The notes beneath the pieces were generated by a model. That model had not been told where the DNA came from, ran no database searches, and was given only the letters and a program-made list of their open reading frames with translations. From Mycobacterium sp. BK086 (GTDB lineage Bacteria; Actinomycetota; Actinomycetes; Mycobacteriales; Mycobacteriaceae), in NCBI GenBank assembly GCA_004362315.1, contig SNWL01000004.1:186001-250000 (forward strand): 64,000 nucleotides of DNA, in the 5' to 3' direction. The position numbers and the translations under genes are program-made. This document shows, piece by piece, positions 37,475 to 46,764 of this stretch; positions within the stretch are counted from its first letter, which is position 1, and each line of letters opens with the position of its first letter.

Positions 37475-39559
37475 GCAAGCACCCGCGGTGGCCAGCAGCC
37501 ACGAGTACTGGAAGGCGGCTTCCTTCCAGCGTTCGTAGCGTCCGCTGATCCCGCCGTGGCCGGCGGCCATCTGCGTCTTCAGCAGCACCGGATGCCCATC
37601 GGTCTTGGTATGCCGCAGTGCGGCAACCCACTTCGCAGGCTCGACGTAAAGCACCCGGGTGTCGTTGAGCGATGTCATCGCCAGGATCGCCGGATACTCC
37701 TTGGCCTCGACGTTCTCGTACGGGGAATAGGACTTCATGTAGAAGTAGACGTCCTTGTTCTCCAACGGGTTTCCCCACTCGTCCCATTCGGTCACTGTCA
37801 GCGGCAGCGACGGATCCAGGATGGTGGTGAGCGGATCCACGAACGGCACCTGCGCGAGGATGCCGGCGAAAAGGTGCGGCGCCAGGTTCGCGACGGCTCC
37901 CATCAGCAGTCCACCGGCACTGCCGCCGAGCGCCACCAGATTCTGCGGCCGGGTCAGGCCGCTGTCGACGAGATGCTGTGCCGCCGCGATGAAGTCGGTG
38001 AAGGTGTTCCGCTTCTGCAGCAGCTTGCCGTGCTCGTACCAGAGCCGCCCCATCTCACCGCCGCCGCGGACGTGGGCGATGGCGAACACCATTCCCCGAT
38101 CGAGCAGCGACAGCCGCGCCACCGAGAAGCGGGGATCCTCCGAGGACTCGTACGCGCCGTAGCCGTATAGCAGTGCGGGAGCGGGGAATTCGATACCCGC
38201 CTTGTAGATGACAGAGATGGGCACGCGGGTGCCGTCCTCGGCGACAGCCCAGTCCCGCCGCTCGACATAGTCCTCGCGACGGTAGCCGCCCAGCACCGGC
38301 TGTTCACGCAGCAGCGTGCGCTCGCCGGTGGCCAGGTCGAGGTCGTAGATGCGCAGCGGCGTCACGAACGACGTGGTGCCCACCCGCAGCTTCGGCGTGG
38401 ACCAGTTGGGATTGCCTGCCAGGCCCGCCGACGCCAGCTCCGAATCGAAATGGATCTCCTCGGGCGTGCCGTATCCGTCAGCACCGATGGGCCACAACTG
38501 GATTCGCGGCAACGCCTCCCTGCGGTAGCTGACGACGAGGTGGTCGGCAAACACATCGACCCCGTCCAGGCGCACATCGTCGCGCGCGGCGATCAGCGTG
38601 CGCTGGTCGGTGGGATCGGTGACCGGCGCCTCCACGAGGGTGAAGTTGACCGCCCCGTCGTTGTGCAGGATCAGGAACTTGTCCTCACCGCCGACGACCG
38701 CGTGGTCCACCGAGTATTCGACGCCGTCGCGACGCGGAAGCACACTGGTGAACTCGGTATTCGGGTCGGCCGCGTCACCGAACCAGACCTGCGAGGTGAT
38801 CGCCGAGCCGGCGGCGATGATCACGTACTTGTTGCTCCGGCTGCGGCCCATCCCGATCCAGAACCGTTCGTCGGGTTCATGGAAGACCTGCTCGTCAGGC
38901 TCGCTCGAGCCGAGTCGGTGGCGCCACACGGTGTCGGGCCGCCACGCGTCGTCGACGGTCGTGTAGTAGATGGTCGCGTTGTCGGCCGCCCACGTCACCC
39001 CCGATGAGATGCCTTTGATCTCGTCGGGATAGAGCTCGCCGGTACGTAAGTCCTTGAACCGCAGCGTATACCGCTCGTCGCCGACGACGTCCACCGAATA
39101 GGCCAGCAGGTTGCCGTCGAGGCTCACACTGCATGCGCCGAGCGAGAAGAATTCGTGGCCGTCGGATTCCACGTTCTCATCGAGCAGCACCTGCTCGCCA
39201 GGGACCTCGGTGCCCTCGTCGAACACCGGTGGATCCCAGTCGTCCGGACCGGCGATCGGGCAGCGGCAATGCGCGCCATACTGCTTGCCTTCGAAGCTGC
39301 GGCCGTAGTACCACCAGTCGCCGCGCCGGGTCGGAACCGACATGTCGGTTTCCTTGGTGCGGGCCTTGATCTCGTCGAAGATCTTCTGCCGCAACGGCTC
39401 CAGGTCGGCGGTGGCCTCGTCGGCGTAGGCGTTCTCCGCTTCGAGGTGGGCGATGACCTCCGGATCGGACTTCTCGCGAAACCACTCGTAGGGATCGACG
39501 AACACATCGTCGTGGAAGACGCGCTGGGTGTCGACCCGCTTGGCGATGGGAGGAGTCAC
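37472..39559 (-). CDS. ptrB: Oligopeptidase B (prolyl-oligopeptidase family S9A) PtrB
   Basis: 695 residues: an N-terminal seven-bladed propeller and a C-terminal alpha/beta hydrolase. Catalytic Ser in [10 protein letters not shown], Asp in SLNDTRVLY, His in AAGHGG. It cleaves short peptides after basic residues in the cytoplasm. In M. tuberculosis H37Rv the gene is split in two (Rv0781/Rv0782); here it is intact. The GTG start overlaps the purC stop by 4 bp. Confidence 0.93.
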   Translation of the reverse strand: MTPPIAKRVDTQRVFHDDVFVDPYEWFREKSDPEVIAHLEAENAYADEATADLEPLRQKIFDEIKARTKETDMSVPTRRGDWWYYGRSFEGKQYGAHCRCPIAGPDDWDPPVFDEGTEVPGEQVLLDENVESDGHEFFSLGACSVSLDGNLLAYSVDVVGDERYTLRFKDLRTGELYPDEIKGISSGVTWAADNATIYYTTVDDAWRPDTVWRHRLGSSEPDEQVFHEPDERFWIGMGRSRSNKYVIIAAGSAITSQVWFGDAADPNTEFTSVLPRRDGVEYSVDHAVVGGEDKFLILHNDGAVNFTLVEAPVTDPTDQRTLIAARDDVRLDGVDVFADHLVVSYRREALPRIQLWPIGADGYGTPEEIHFDSELASAGLAGNPNWSTPKLRVGTTSFVTPLRIYDLDLATGERTLLREQPVLGGYRREDYVERRDWAVAEDGTRVPISVIYKAGIEFPAPALLYGYGAYESSEDPRFSVARLSLLDRGMVFAIAHVRGGGEMGRLWYEHGKLLQKRNTFTDFIAAAQHLVDSGLTRPQNLVALGGSAGGLLMGAVANLAPHLFAGILAQVPFVDPLTTILDPSLPLTVTEWDEWGNPLENKDVYFYMKSYSPYENVEAKEYPAILAMTSLNDTRVLYVEPAKWVAALRHTKTDGHPVLLKTQMAAGHGGISGRYERWKEAAFQYSWLLATAGAC

Positions 39560-40449
39560 TGGTTGGATCCGATCCAGTCGGCGAACGACAATCCTGAAAT
39601 GCGTTCGTAGGCTTCGATATAGCGGGCACGAGTGGCTTCGACGATATCGTCGGGCAACGGCGGTGGCGGGGCGGAACCATTACGGTCCCAGCCCGATTCG
39701 GGTCCAGTGAGCCAGTTGCGGACGAACTGCTTGTCGAAGCTGGGCTGCACGACACCTTGTTGATAGGTGTCGGCCGGCCAGTACCGCGACGAGTCCGGGG
39801 TGAAGACCTCGTCGGCCAGCACCACCCGGTCGTCGGCGTCCACGCCGAACTCGAACTTGGTGTCGGCGATGATGATGCCCTTGGTCAGGGCATGGTCGGC
39901 GGCCTGGAGGTAGATCTGCAGGGTGCGCTCGCGGATCTGGTTGGCTCGCACGGCCCCGACCAGCTCGATGGTTCGGTCGAACGAGATGTTCTCGTCGTGG
40001 TCGCCCAGCTCGGCCTTGGTCGCCGGGGTGAACAGCGGCTCGTCGAACTTGCTGGCCTCACCGAGGCCCGGGGGCAGCGCGATCCCACAGACCGTGCCGT
40101 CACGCTGGTAATCCAGCAGGCCCGAGCCGGTCAGGTAGCCGCGGGCCACGCACTCGATGGGCACCATCTCCAGCTGGCGAACCACCAGCGCACGGCCCAG
40201 CACCTCGTCGGGGATCCGGGGGTCGTCGGGCGGACCGGCGAGGTGGTTGGGGGCGTCGATGAAGTCGAAGAAGAACACGCTCATCGCGGTGAGGATGCGG
40301 CCTTTGTCGGGGATCAGGCTGTCCAGGATGTAGTCGTAGGCCGAGATTCGGTCGCTGGCGACGAACAACAGGTGCTCGTCGTCGATGCGATAGATCTCGC
40401 GGACCTTACCGCTGGCCAGATGTGGATAGTCGCTCAGAGCAGGGCGCAT
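39556..40449 (-). CDS. purC: SAICAR synthetase PurC
   Basis: 297 residues. Seen: [27 protein letters not shown] split over the N-terminal ATP-binding lobe, [13 protein letters not shown], and [11 protein letters not shown]. It joins aspartate to CAIR in purine synthesis. It is the first gene of a purC-ptrB-(peroxidase) unit, divergent from the gene for a membrane protein 51 bp away. Confidence 0.96.
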   Translation of the reverse strand: MRPALSDYPHLASGKVREIYRIDDEHLLFVASDRISAYDYILDSLIPDKGRILTAMSVFFFDFIDAPNHLAGPPDDPRIPDEVLGRALVVRQLEMVPIECVARGYLTGSGLLDYQRDGTVCGIALPPGLGEASKFDEPLFTPATKAELGDHDENISFDRTIELVGAVRANQIRERTLQIYLQAADHALTKGIIIADTKFEFGVDADDRVVLADEVFTPDSSRYWPADTYQQGVVQPSFDKQFVRNWLTGPESGWDRNGSAPPPPLPDDIVEATRARYIEAYERISGLSFADWIGSNQ

Positions 40450-40500
40450 CGCGTCAGCCTAACGGCCTCTGACCCGGCGGGACTGTGCTGGGATCGAGCC

Positions 40501-41130
40501 ATGAGATCGCGGTTCCTGCCCTACGCCACAACTCCAGGCCGGCTGCTCGTTCAGTTGTTCAGCGACCTGCTGGTCGGGTCGTGGATCACCGTGTGGGTGC
40601 TCGTCGGGCTGGCCGTACATTCGGCGGTCGCGACGATCGCCGAGGTGGGCCGGGAGGTCAAGGACGGCGCCACCGGGATCTCGGACAATCTGCACTCGGC
40701 AGGCGACAGTGCGCACAAGATCCCGCTCGTCGGCGACACGGTGTCCAAGCCGCTGCGCGCGGCCAGCGAGTACGCGCTCGATCTGGCCGGGGCGGGCCAC
40801 AACCTGGACACCACGGCCTCCTGGCTGGCGGTGCTGCTGGGCATCGCGGTGGCCGCGCCGCCGATTCTGGCGATCGGCATGCCCTGGCTGTTCCTGCGCA
40901 TCCGGTTCTTCCGCCGGAAGTGGACGGTCATCATGCTGGCCAGAACCCCCGCCGGTGAGCAGCTGCTCGCACTGCGGGCGCTGGCCAACCGGCCGCTGCG
41001 CAGGCTCACCGAGGTGAGCTTCGACCCGGTCGGAGCGTGGCGGCGGGAGGACCCGTATGCGATCCGCGGGCTGGCCGCACTCGAACTGCGCTCGGCCGGA
41101 GTGGGTGTCCCCCGCGCCTGGCGCTCTTAG
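40501..41130 (+). CDS. Two-helix membrane protein (Rv0779c-like)
   Basis: 209 residues with two strongly hydrophobic segments (LLVGSWITVWVLVGLAVHSA and LAVLLGIAVAAPPILAIGMP) separated by an amphipathic region of about 70 residues, and a basic cytoplasmic tail. It matches in position the conserved mycobacterial protein Rv0779c next to purC. Function unknown. Confidence 0.82.
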   Translation: MRSRFLPYATTPGRLLVQLFSDLLVGSWITVWVLVGLAVHSAVATIAEVGREVKDGATGISDNLHSAGDSAHKIPLVGDTVSKPLRAASEYALDLAGAGHNLDTTASWLAVLLGIAVAAPPILAIGMPWLFLRIRFFRRKWTVIMLARTPAGEQLLALRALANRPLRRLTEVSFDPVGAWRREDPYAIRGLAALELRSAGVGVPRAWRS

Positions 41131-41190
41131 CGATTTCGGCGCGAAAACCGCCGCTGAGCGAACGAAATCACGCCCAAATCGCGTGCAACC

Positions 41191-41219
41191 TTGACACCGG
41201 GGCGCCGTGGCTGGACAGT
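41191..41219 (+). promoter_or_regulatory. Promoter of the Rieske oxygenase operon
   Basis: A consensus -35 TTGACA and a -10-like GACAGT are separated by 17 bp. The -10 overlaps the left end of the large palindrome that follows, as expected for a repressor-controlled promoter. Confidence 0.55.
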
Positions 41220-41242
41220 AATTAATCAATTGATTGATTACT
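41217..41242 (+). promoter_or_regulatory. 26-bp palindromic operator before the Rieske operon
   Basis: Left arm AGTAATTAATCAA and right arm TTGATTGATTACT are complementary at 12 of 13 positions. The segment is AT-rich in a 67% GC neighbourhood and overlaps the promoter -10 and start region, 21 bp before the ATG. It is most likely bound by a TetR- or GntR-type repressor, perhaps the TetR gene at the end of this cluster (inference). Confidence 0.75.
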
Positions 41243-41262
41243 ATCCGAGCACGGAGGTATTG

Positions 41263-42615
41263 ATGACGTCCACCGCCCTGCCGGGGCACTGGGTCGACCA
41301 CGCCCCCGGTCCCGACGACTTCGCCGGGACCTACAACATGACGATCAGCACCGAGCGCTACACCTCCCCCGGCTACGCCGCGCGAGAACGCGAACTGCTC
41401 TGGATGAAGGTGTGGCAGTTCGTCGGCCGGGTCGACGAACTTCCGAACGTCGGCGACTGGAAGGTCTACACGATCTACGACCAGTCGTTCGTCATCGTGC
41501 GCGGCAAGGATGAGAAGCTCCGCGGCTTCGTCAACGCCTGCCGGCACCGCGGCAATGTGCTGTGCCAGGGCACCGGCAACGCCAAGCGCGGATTCCTCTG
41601 CCAGTACCACCTGTGGTCGTACGACCTCGAGGGCAAGCTCAAGGGGCTGCTGCGCGAGGCCGACGCCGGACCGCTCGACAAGGACGACAATTCGCTCATC
41701 GAGGTGCCGGTCGACACGTTCGGCGGATTCATTTTCCTCAACCCCGATCCCGACGCCGCGCCGCTGGCGGACTGGATCGGTGCCGAGGCCATGGCGATCC
41801 TGGCGCCCTATCACCTCGACCAGATGGTCACGGTGATGAATGTTCGCGAATCGCTGGACTGCAACTGGAAAGTCGTGATGGACGCCTTCGACGAGGGCTA
41901 CCACATCAACGGCATCCACCCCCAGCTGCTGGCGGTCCTCGCGATCGATCCGGCGACCAGTCGGTACCGGTTCTTCGAGACCCACAGCGTCGCGATGGCA
42001 CCGTTCGAGGTGCAGGGCGCCACCGCCGAGAAGCAGGTCGAGGGCATCATGGCGCTGCCCGAGACCTTCCCCGGCACCGCCGCGGTGATCCCGCGCTTCC
42101 AAGAACTCGTCAAGCCGTATGCCGCCGAGGACGGTTCGGTCGATTTCCCTGACGGCATCACCGCGCGAAAACTGTTGCAGCAGGCCACAAGAGACACCCT
42201 GACCGGCATGGGTCTCGATGTCAGCGAATTGACCGACGAGCAAATGAGCGACAACCACGGCTGGACGCTCTTCCCGAACTTCTTCATGACCATCCGCGCC
42301 GGCGAATGCCACGTCATCATGGCCGTCCCGCATCCCGACGGCGACCCCAACCGGTGCATCTGGCACGTCGCCAGCTTCATGTATCTGCCGCCGGAGATCA
42401 GCGACCAGTTCACGGTCGACCTGATCGAGGTCGACGAGCCCGGCAGCTACAAGTATTTCGAAGCGCTGCACCAGGATTACGTGCAGATGCCACGCCAGCA
42501 GTTGGGGCTTCGCAACACCAAGTTGGACCACATGACTTTGGTCAAAGAAGAAGTCGTGATCGCGCACTTCCACTCCGTCGTCGACAGGTACCTGTCGCAG
42601 AAAGGCACCCCGTGA
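41263..42615 (+). CDS. Rieske non-heme iron oxygenase alpha subunit
   Basis: 450 residues. The Rieske cluster motif is CRHRGNVLC...CQYHLW (CxH-x(n)-CxxH) near residue 95-115; the mononuclear iron site is in DAFDEGYHINGIHP (Asp and two His). Ring-hydroxylating or demethylating oxygenase acting on an aromatic or steroid-like compound. Ribosome site GGAGG. First gene of a six-gene operon that includes a ferredoxin. No reductase gene is adjacent. Confidence 0.92.
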   Translation: MTSTALPGHWVDHAPGPDDFAGTYNMTISTERYTSPGYAARERELLWMKVWQFVGRVDELPNVGDWKVYTIYDQSFVIVRGKDEKLRGFVNACRHRGNVLCQGTGNAKRGFLCQYHLWSYDLEGKLKGLLREADAGPLDKDDNSLIEVPVDTFGGFIFLNPDPDAAPLADWIGAEAMAILAPYHLDQMVTVMNVRESLDCNWKVVMDAFDEGYHINGIHPQLLAVLAIDPATSRYRFFETHSVAMAPFEVQGATAEKQVEGIMALPETFPGTAAVIPRFQELVKPYAAEDGSVDFPDGITARKLLQQATRDTLTGMGLDVSELTDEQMSDNHGWTLFPNFFMTIRAGECHVIMAVPHPDGDPNRCIWHVASFMYLPPEISDQFTVDLIEVDEPGSYKYFEALHQDYVQMPRQQLGLRNTKLDHMTLVKEEVVIAHFHSVVDRYLSQKGTP

Positions 42616-43139
42616 AACTCGAAGACCGCATCGCCCTGCACACCCGGATGGCCCATGCCTACGGCGACGCCTACCTGCGCCAGGGCGTGCAGGACGGCGA
42701 GAAGTTCGTGGAGGTATGGAAATTCCATCCGGACTGCATGTACGCGTCGCCGTACTTCACCGGCGACGAGGCGTTCAAGCTCAGTGAATTCCCCGAGGAG
42801 TCCGCCCGCGCCTCGACCATGGAGGCCAAGGTGTACTCGCTGCGGTTCCCGGACTGGAAGCCCGTCGACTTCCGGCACTGGCCTGCCGACAACGGCTTCG
42901 TGATGAAGACCCGCTGGCAGGGCACCAATAAGGCCGACGGCACCGTAATGGGCTTCTACTCATACAGTTTCGTCGACACCAACGACGACGGCGAAGTCAT
43001 GCGGTGGGAGACGCACGTCAACAGCGAGTACAGCGACTTCCTCGATGTCGCGATCGGTGTACACGGACCGTTCCACGGCACCCACGAGTACACCGACGCG
43101 CTGGAGCGCCGGCTGGCCGAAGAGGGATTGACCGTCTGA
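42612..43139 (+). CDS. NTF2-like protein, possible oxygenase beta/partner 1
   Basis: 175 residues predicted as an alpha+beta cone of the NTF2/SnoaL type: EKFVEVWKFHPDCMYASPYF, then WPADNGFVMKTRWQGT and MRWETHVNSEYSDF. Such proteins act as small subunits of ring-hydroxylating oxygenases or as isomerases. Its GTG overlaps the Rieske gene stop by 4 bp, which supports complex formation with the oxygenase. Confidence 0.78.
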   Translation: MKLEDRIALHTRMAHAYGDAYLRQGVQDGEKFVEVWKFHPDCMYASPYFTGDEAFKLSEFPEESARASTMEAKVYSLRFPDWKPVDFRHWPADNGFVMKTRWQGTNKADGTVMGFYSYSFVDTNDDGEVMRWETHVNSEYSDFLDVAIGVHGPFHGTHEYTDALERRLAEEGLTV

Positions 43140-43564
43140 TGACGTTGTCCCAGAGCGTGCTCGACTACAGCGTGCTGATGAAACGGTTGGTCGACGAGGC
43201 CAAGCGACCGGGGTTCACGGCGGACAGCTGGGCGCCGCTGGCCGAGCTGATCGATACCGAGAACTTCGTCCGGGTCGGCAATTTCAAAGAGGTGATGAAC
43301 TGGGCCGAGTACGTCGGCTTCCTGACCAACTGGGCGACGTCATCGGAGTGGGAGTCGGAGTTCAAGCGGGTCACCGAGGCCGGGAACGTGGTCTTCCTGG
43401 AGCTCGAAGAGCGCAGCAGAATCGGCGATTTCAGCAACTCGGTCAACTCGGTGTCGGTCTACGAATTCGACGCGGCGGGAAAGATCACTCGTATCGACGT
43501 ATATCTGCAAATGGCGCTGCCCGATCCCGATATGCTCGCCAGCTACGAGGGTGTCGAGATCTGA
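43139..43564 (+). CDS. NTF2/SnoaL-like protein, possible partner 2
   Basis: 141 residues, a second NTF2-like fold: WAPLAELIDTENFVRVG, MNWAEYVGFLTNWA, FLELEERSRIG, ITRIDVYLQM. Shorter than the previous protein and not obviously its duplicate. It overlaps the previous stop by 1 bp (TGATG). Role in the pathway unknown; a substrate-binding or cyclase/isomerase role is possible. Confidence 0.75.
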   Translation: MTLSQSVLDYSVLMKRLVDEAKRPGFTADSWAPLAELIDTENFVRVGNFKEVMNWAEYVGFLTNWATSSEWESEFKRVTEAGNVVFLELEERSRIGDFSNSVNSVSVYEFDAAGKITRIDVYLQMALPDPDMLASYEGVEI

Positions 43565-43578
43565 CGATTGGGGAACCG

Positions 43579-43770
43579 ATGAAGGCCGCTGTCGATTCCG
43601 ACCGCTGCGCCGGGCACGGCGACTGCGTGTCGACGTGCCCCGACGTGTTCGCCTGGACCGCTGACGGCTACGCCGAGGTGGTGCTCGACGAGATCCCGGA
43701 CCAGTACAAAGATCTCGTCGTCAAGGCCGTGCAGGACTGCCCCGAGCACGCAATCAGCGCGGAAGGCTAG
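43579..43770 (+). CDS. [3Fe-4S] ferredoxin
   Basis: 63 residues. Cys10, Cys16, Cys20-Pro and Cys54-Pro ligate the cluster; His13 takes the place of the second cysteine of the 4Fe-4S motif (CAGHGDC), the pattern of mycobacterial 3Fe-4S ferredoxins that serve P450s and oxygenases. It is probably the electron donor of the Rieske oxygenase. A reductase must come from elsewhere. Confidence 0.92.
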   Translation: MKAAVDSDRCAGHGDCVSTCPDVFAWTADGYAEVVLDEIPDQYKDLVVKAVQDCPEHAISAEG

Positions 43771-45332
43771 TGCCCGACTACGACTACATCGTCGTCGGTG
43801 CGGGTTCGGCGGGCTGCGCGCTGGCCGGGCGTCTGGCCGCCGGCACCTCCCGCGTCCTGCTGCTGGAGGCGGGCGGATCGGATCGGCGGCTGACCGTCCG
43901 TGCGCCACTGGCCTTCGCCGCGCAGATGGGTGGCCCGACCGACTGGGACTTTCACTCGGTACCCGAGCCCGCGTGCGACGGCCGCGTCATCCCTCAGCCC
44001 AGAGGGCGGGTGCTGGGCGGCACGAGTTCGATGAATGCGATGGTCTGGGTGCGGGGCACCCAGCTCGACTATGACGGCTGGCAACTGCCCGGCTGGGGCT
44101 GGTCCGACGTCGAGCCGGTGTTCCGCCGCATCGAGTCGCACTACCTCGGCGGGCCCGCGCACGGGACTTCCGGGCCGATCCGGGTGACCCGCTTGGCCGA
44201 GCCCGACGTGACGTCCACCCGGTGGGTGGCCGCCGCCCGGGCCGCGGGCGTGTCGGCCAACGAGGATCTCGGTGGACCGGATCTCGACGGCACGTCCATC
44301 GCGCCGGTGACGGTCTGGAAGGGCCAGCGCTGGAATACCGCGCGGGCGTATCTTCCTGCCGCACGGCGCCGTTCGAATTTCACCGTGGTCACCGGAGCGC
44401 TCGTGCACCGGGTGGTGCTGCGTGACGGGCGGTCGGTCGGCGTGGAGTACGAACGCAAGGGGCAGCGCCACATTGCCGGGGCCGACCGGGAGGTGATCCT
44501 CGCCGCCGGCGCCTACGGGACACCTCAATTGCTGCAGCTGTCCGGTATCGGTGCGGCCGAGCATCTGCGTGCCGTCGGTATCGCGCCGGTCGTCGAAAGC
44601 CCCTTGGTGGGAACCAATCTCACCGACCACCCCGCGGCGGCGATGAGCTGGGACGTGCATCCCGGTTTCGTCGGTCTATCCGACGCCCAGAAGCCACAGT
44701 GGCTGCTGCGCTGGCTGTTTCGCCGCACGGGAAAGATGACGAGCAACGCGATGGAGGCGCTCGCACACGTCCGGTCGCACCCGGACCTTCCGGCTCCGGA
44801 CTTCCAGCTGATCCACTCCCCCAGCTACGTGAACCTGGTGGCCATGGAGCAGGAACTGCGCCGCGCATCGTCGGTGCTGCAGTCCTACTGGACGCCGAAG
44901 AGCCGGGGCACCGTGCTGGCACAGTCGCCGGATCCCCATGCCGCACCGGAGATCCGGCTGAACACCCTGGCTCACCCCGATGACGTGCAGGCGTTCATCC
45001 GGGTGGTGCGACGTACGCGAGAGATCGTCGCCACCGAGCCGTTCGGCTCGGTCGTCACCGCCGAACTGAATCCCGGTCCCGACGTCGTGACCGACGCCCA
45101 GATCGAGGCCTGGTTGCGGAGTTCGGTGGCGACCACCGGCCACCCAGCATGCTCGGCCGCCATGGGCACCGAGGCCGACAGCGTCTTGGACGAGAAGCTG
45201 AATGTACGCGGGGTCGAAGGATTGCGGGTCGCCGATGCGTCGGTGTTCCCGTGTATCCCGCGGGCCAACACCAACGCCCCGGCCATCATGGTCGGCGAAC
45301 GCTGCGCCGATTTCATCGAGTCGGGCACGTGA
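43770..45332 (+). CDS. GMC-family FAD oxidoreductase (choline dehydrogenase-like)
   Basis: 520 residues. FAD-binding VVGAGSAGCALAGRL and LLLEAGGSD at the N-terminus, the GMC signature around GRVLGGTSSMNAMVW, and the C-terminal catalytic stretch TTGHPACSAAMG...NTNAPAIMVGER. It oxidises an alcohol to an aldehyde or ketone. The GTG shares one base with the ferredoxin stop (TAGTG), so translation is coupled. Confidence 0.9.
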   Translation: MPDYDYIVVGAGSAGCALAGRLAAGTSRVLLLEAGGSDRRLTVRAPLAFAAQMGGPTDWDFHSVPEPACDGRVIPQPRGRVLGGTSSMNAMVWVRGTQLDYDGWQLPGWGWSDVEPVFRRIESHYLGGPAHGTSGPIRVTRLAEPDVTSTRWVAAARAAGVSANEDLGGPDLDGTSIAPVTVWKGQRWNTARAYLPAARRRSNFTVVTGALVHRVVLRDGRSVGVEYERKGQRHIAGADREVILAAGAYGTPQLLQLSGIGAAEHLRAVGIAPVVESPLVGTNLTDHPAAAMSWDVHPGFVGLSDAQKPQWLLRWLFRRTGKMTSNAMEALAHVRSHPDLPAPDFQLIHSPSYVNLVAMEQELRRASSVLQSYWTPKSRGTVLAQSPDPHAAPEIRLNTLAHPDDVQAFIRVVRRTREIVATEPFGSVVTAELNPGPDVVTDAQIEAWLRSSVATTGHPACSAAMGTEADSVLDEKLNVRGVEGLRVADASVFPCIPRANTNAPAIMVGERCADFIESGT

Positions 45333-46072
45333 GCGTTTTCGATGCGCACTTCCACATCATCGACCCGCGATTCCCGTTGGTGCCCAACATTGGCTACCTG
45401 CCCGATCCGTTCACGGCCGCGGACTACCTGCATCGTGTCCACGCACTACAGGTCACCGGCGGTGCTGTGGTCAGCGGGTCATTTCAGGCATTTGATCAGG
45501 AGTATCTGAAAGAGGCTCTGGCGCAATTGGGCCCAGGCTTTGTGGGCGTCACCCAGATCGCGGTCGACACCGCAGACGACGACATCGTGGCGCTGGACCG
45601 GGCCGGTGTTCGCGCGGTGCGCTTCAATCTGTATCGCGGCGGGTCGGCAACCCTGGACGATGTCGACACTCTGGCCCGCCGGGTACATGAGGTCGCCGGG
45701 TGGCATTCCGAGTTCTATCTCGACGCCGCCGACCTGCCCGAACTGGAGCCCATGCTGGCTGCCCTGCCCCGGGTCAGCGTCGACCACCTCGGGATGTCGG
45801 ATGACGCGGGGCCGCTACTGCGCTTGGTCGAAGCCGGAACCGTGGTCAAGGCAACGGGTTTCGGCCGCATCAGCGTCACCGATCCCGACGCCCTCATGCG
45901 CGCGATCGTCGGGGTGAATCCCGCCGCGCTGATCTTCGGCAGCGATCTACCCTCCACCCGCGCAGCGGTCCCGTTCCAGGACAGCGATATCGACCGGGTC
46001 GCCAGCGCCGTCGGAGCCGACCTCGCCGACGCGGTTCTCGACGCGAACGCCCGGGCGTTCTACCGGCTGTAG
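45329..46072 (+). CDS. Amidohydrolase-2 family hydrolase or decarboxylase
   Basis: 247 residues, TIM-barrel amidohydrolase (lactonase/ACMSD-like). Metal motif FDAHFHIIDP at the N-terminus, further residues in VDHLG and FGSDLPST. It could hydrolyse a lactone or decarboxylate an aromatic acid formed by the upstream oxygenases. It overlaps the GMC stop by 4 bp (GTGA). Last gene of the operon; its end overlaps the TetR gene 3' end by 13 bp. Confidence 0.82.
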   Translation: MSVFDAHFHIIDPRFPLVPNIGYLPDPFTAADYLHRVHALQVTGGAVVSGSFQAFDQEYLKEALAQLGPGFVGVTQIAVDTADDDIVALDRAGVRAVRFNLYRGGSATLDDVDTLARRVHEVAGWHSEFYLDAADLPELEPMLAALPRVSVDHLGMSDDAGPLLRLVEAGTVVKATGFGRISVTDPDALMRAIVGVNPAALIFGSDLPSTRAAVPFQDSDIDRVASAVGADLADAVLDANARAFYRL

Positions 46073-46713
46073 TCGAAAAGCTGGCCCCGCAGAAGCTGTT
46101 TGAGCGCGGCAACGGTGGCGAGGTACTCCTCGGGTGGCGGTGCGCTGGCGGCGTATTCGTTCAGACCCCGGAACACCATGTAGACGGCGTTGGCGGCGCT
46201 CTCCACGTCGACGCCGCTGCCCAGCTCCTTGTCGTGGACACCCTGCTCGAGAATGTCGCGGATCAGGTTGCGCAGTGCGACGAATCGGGTGTCGCTGGTC
46301 TCGGCGAGGTGGAGGTGCTGCGGGCTTTCGGCGCGGATGGCGCGATCGAAGGCGACCGCCAGCGGGTAATCCCGCATCACCCGCACGCTCTCGTCGAGCA
46401 CGGCCATCAGCTTGTCGAGCGTGGTGGCGTTCTGCTCGGCGGCCTGTTCGAGCCGGGGAACGGCGATGGTCGCAACCTCGTCGAAGGTGGCCTTCACGAG
46501 TTCGGCCTTGTTCGGGAAGTAGTGGTAGAGACTGCCGCTGGTCATCTTCGCCTGGCGGGCGATCTCGCGGATCGTCGTCTTGGAGTAGCCCACCTCCGCG
46601 ACGCAGCGCATGGTCGCCTCGAGGATCCGCTGCCTCGTCTCTTCACTGTTGGCGCCGACCGGCCGACCGAGGAACGAGGAGTTGGCCGACGCTGCACCTT
46701 TGGGTTTCGCCAT
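46060..46713 (-). CDS. TetR-family regulator next to the Rieske operon
   Basis: 217 residues. The helix-turn-helix is ILEATMRCVAEVGYSKTTIREIARQAKMTSGSLYHYFPNKAELV (split by family positions at about residues 28-72), the rest is a ligand-binding helical domain. Candidate repressor of the Rieske operon and/or of the divergent SDR gene. Start: ATG of MAKPKGAAS. No copy of the 26-bp operator is seen in its own promoter, so the link remains inference. Confidence 0.88.
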   Translation of the reverse strand: MAKPKGAASANSSFLGRPVGANSEETRQRILEATMRCVAEVGYSKTTIREIARQAKMTSGSLYHYFPNKAELVKATFDEVATIAVPRLEQAAEQNATTLDKLMAVLDESVRVMRDYPLAVAFDRAIRAESPQHLHLAETSDTRFVALRNLIRDILEQGVHDKELGSGVDVESAANAVYMVFRGLNEYAASAPPPEEYLATVAALKQLLRGQLFDYSR

Positions 46714-46751
46714 CGCTCTCCGAAGCTTCTCACAGTCGGCGAAGGATCGGT

Positions 46752-46757
46752 TAGAGT
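46752..46757 (+). promoter_or_regulatory. -10 box TAGAGT for a leaderless SDR transcript
   Basis: TAGAGT lies 7 nt before the GTG start of the SDR gene. The same hexamer serves ygfZ with a 6-nt spacing. Confidence 0.55.
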
Positions 46758-46764
46758 CCGCGTC

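Noticed and set aside
40459..42573. 704-codon open frame opposite the Rieske oxygenase gene
   Set aside because: No motifs, Val/Gly/Arg-rich, fully antisense to a clear Rieske gene.
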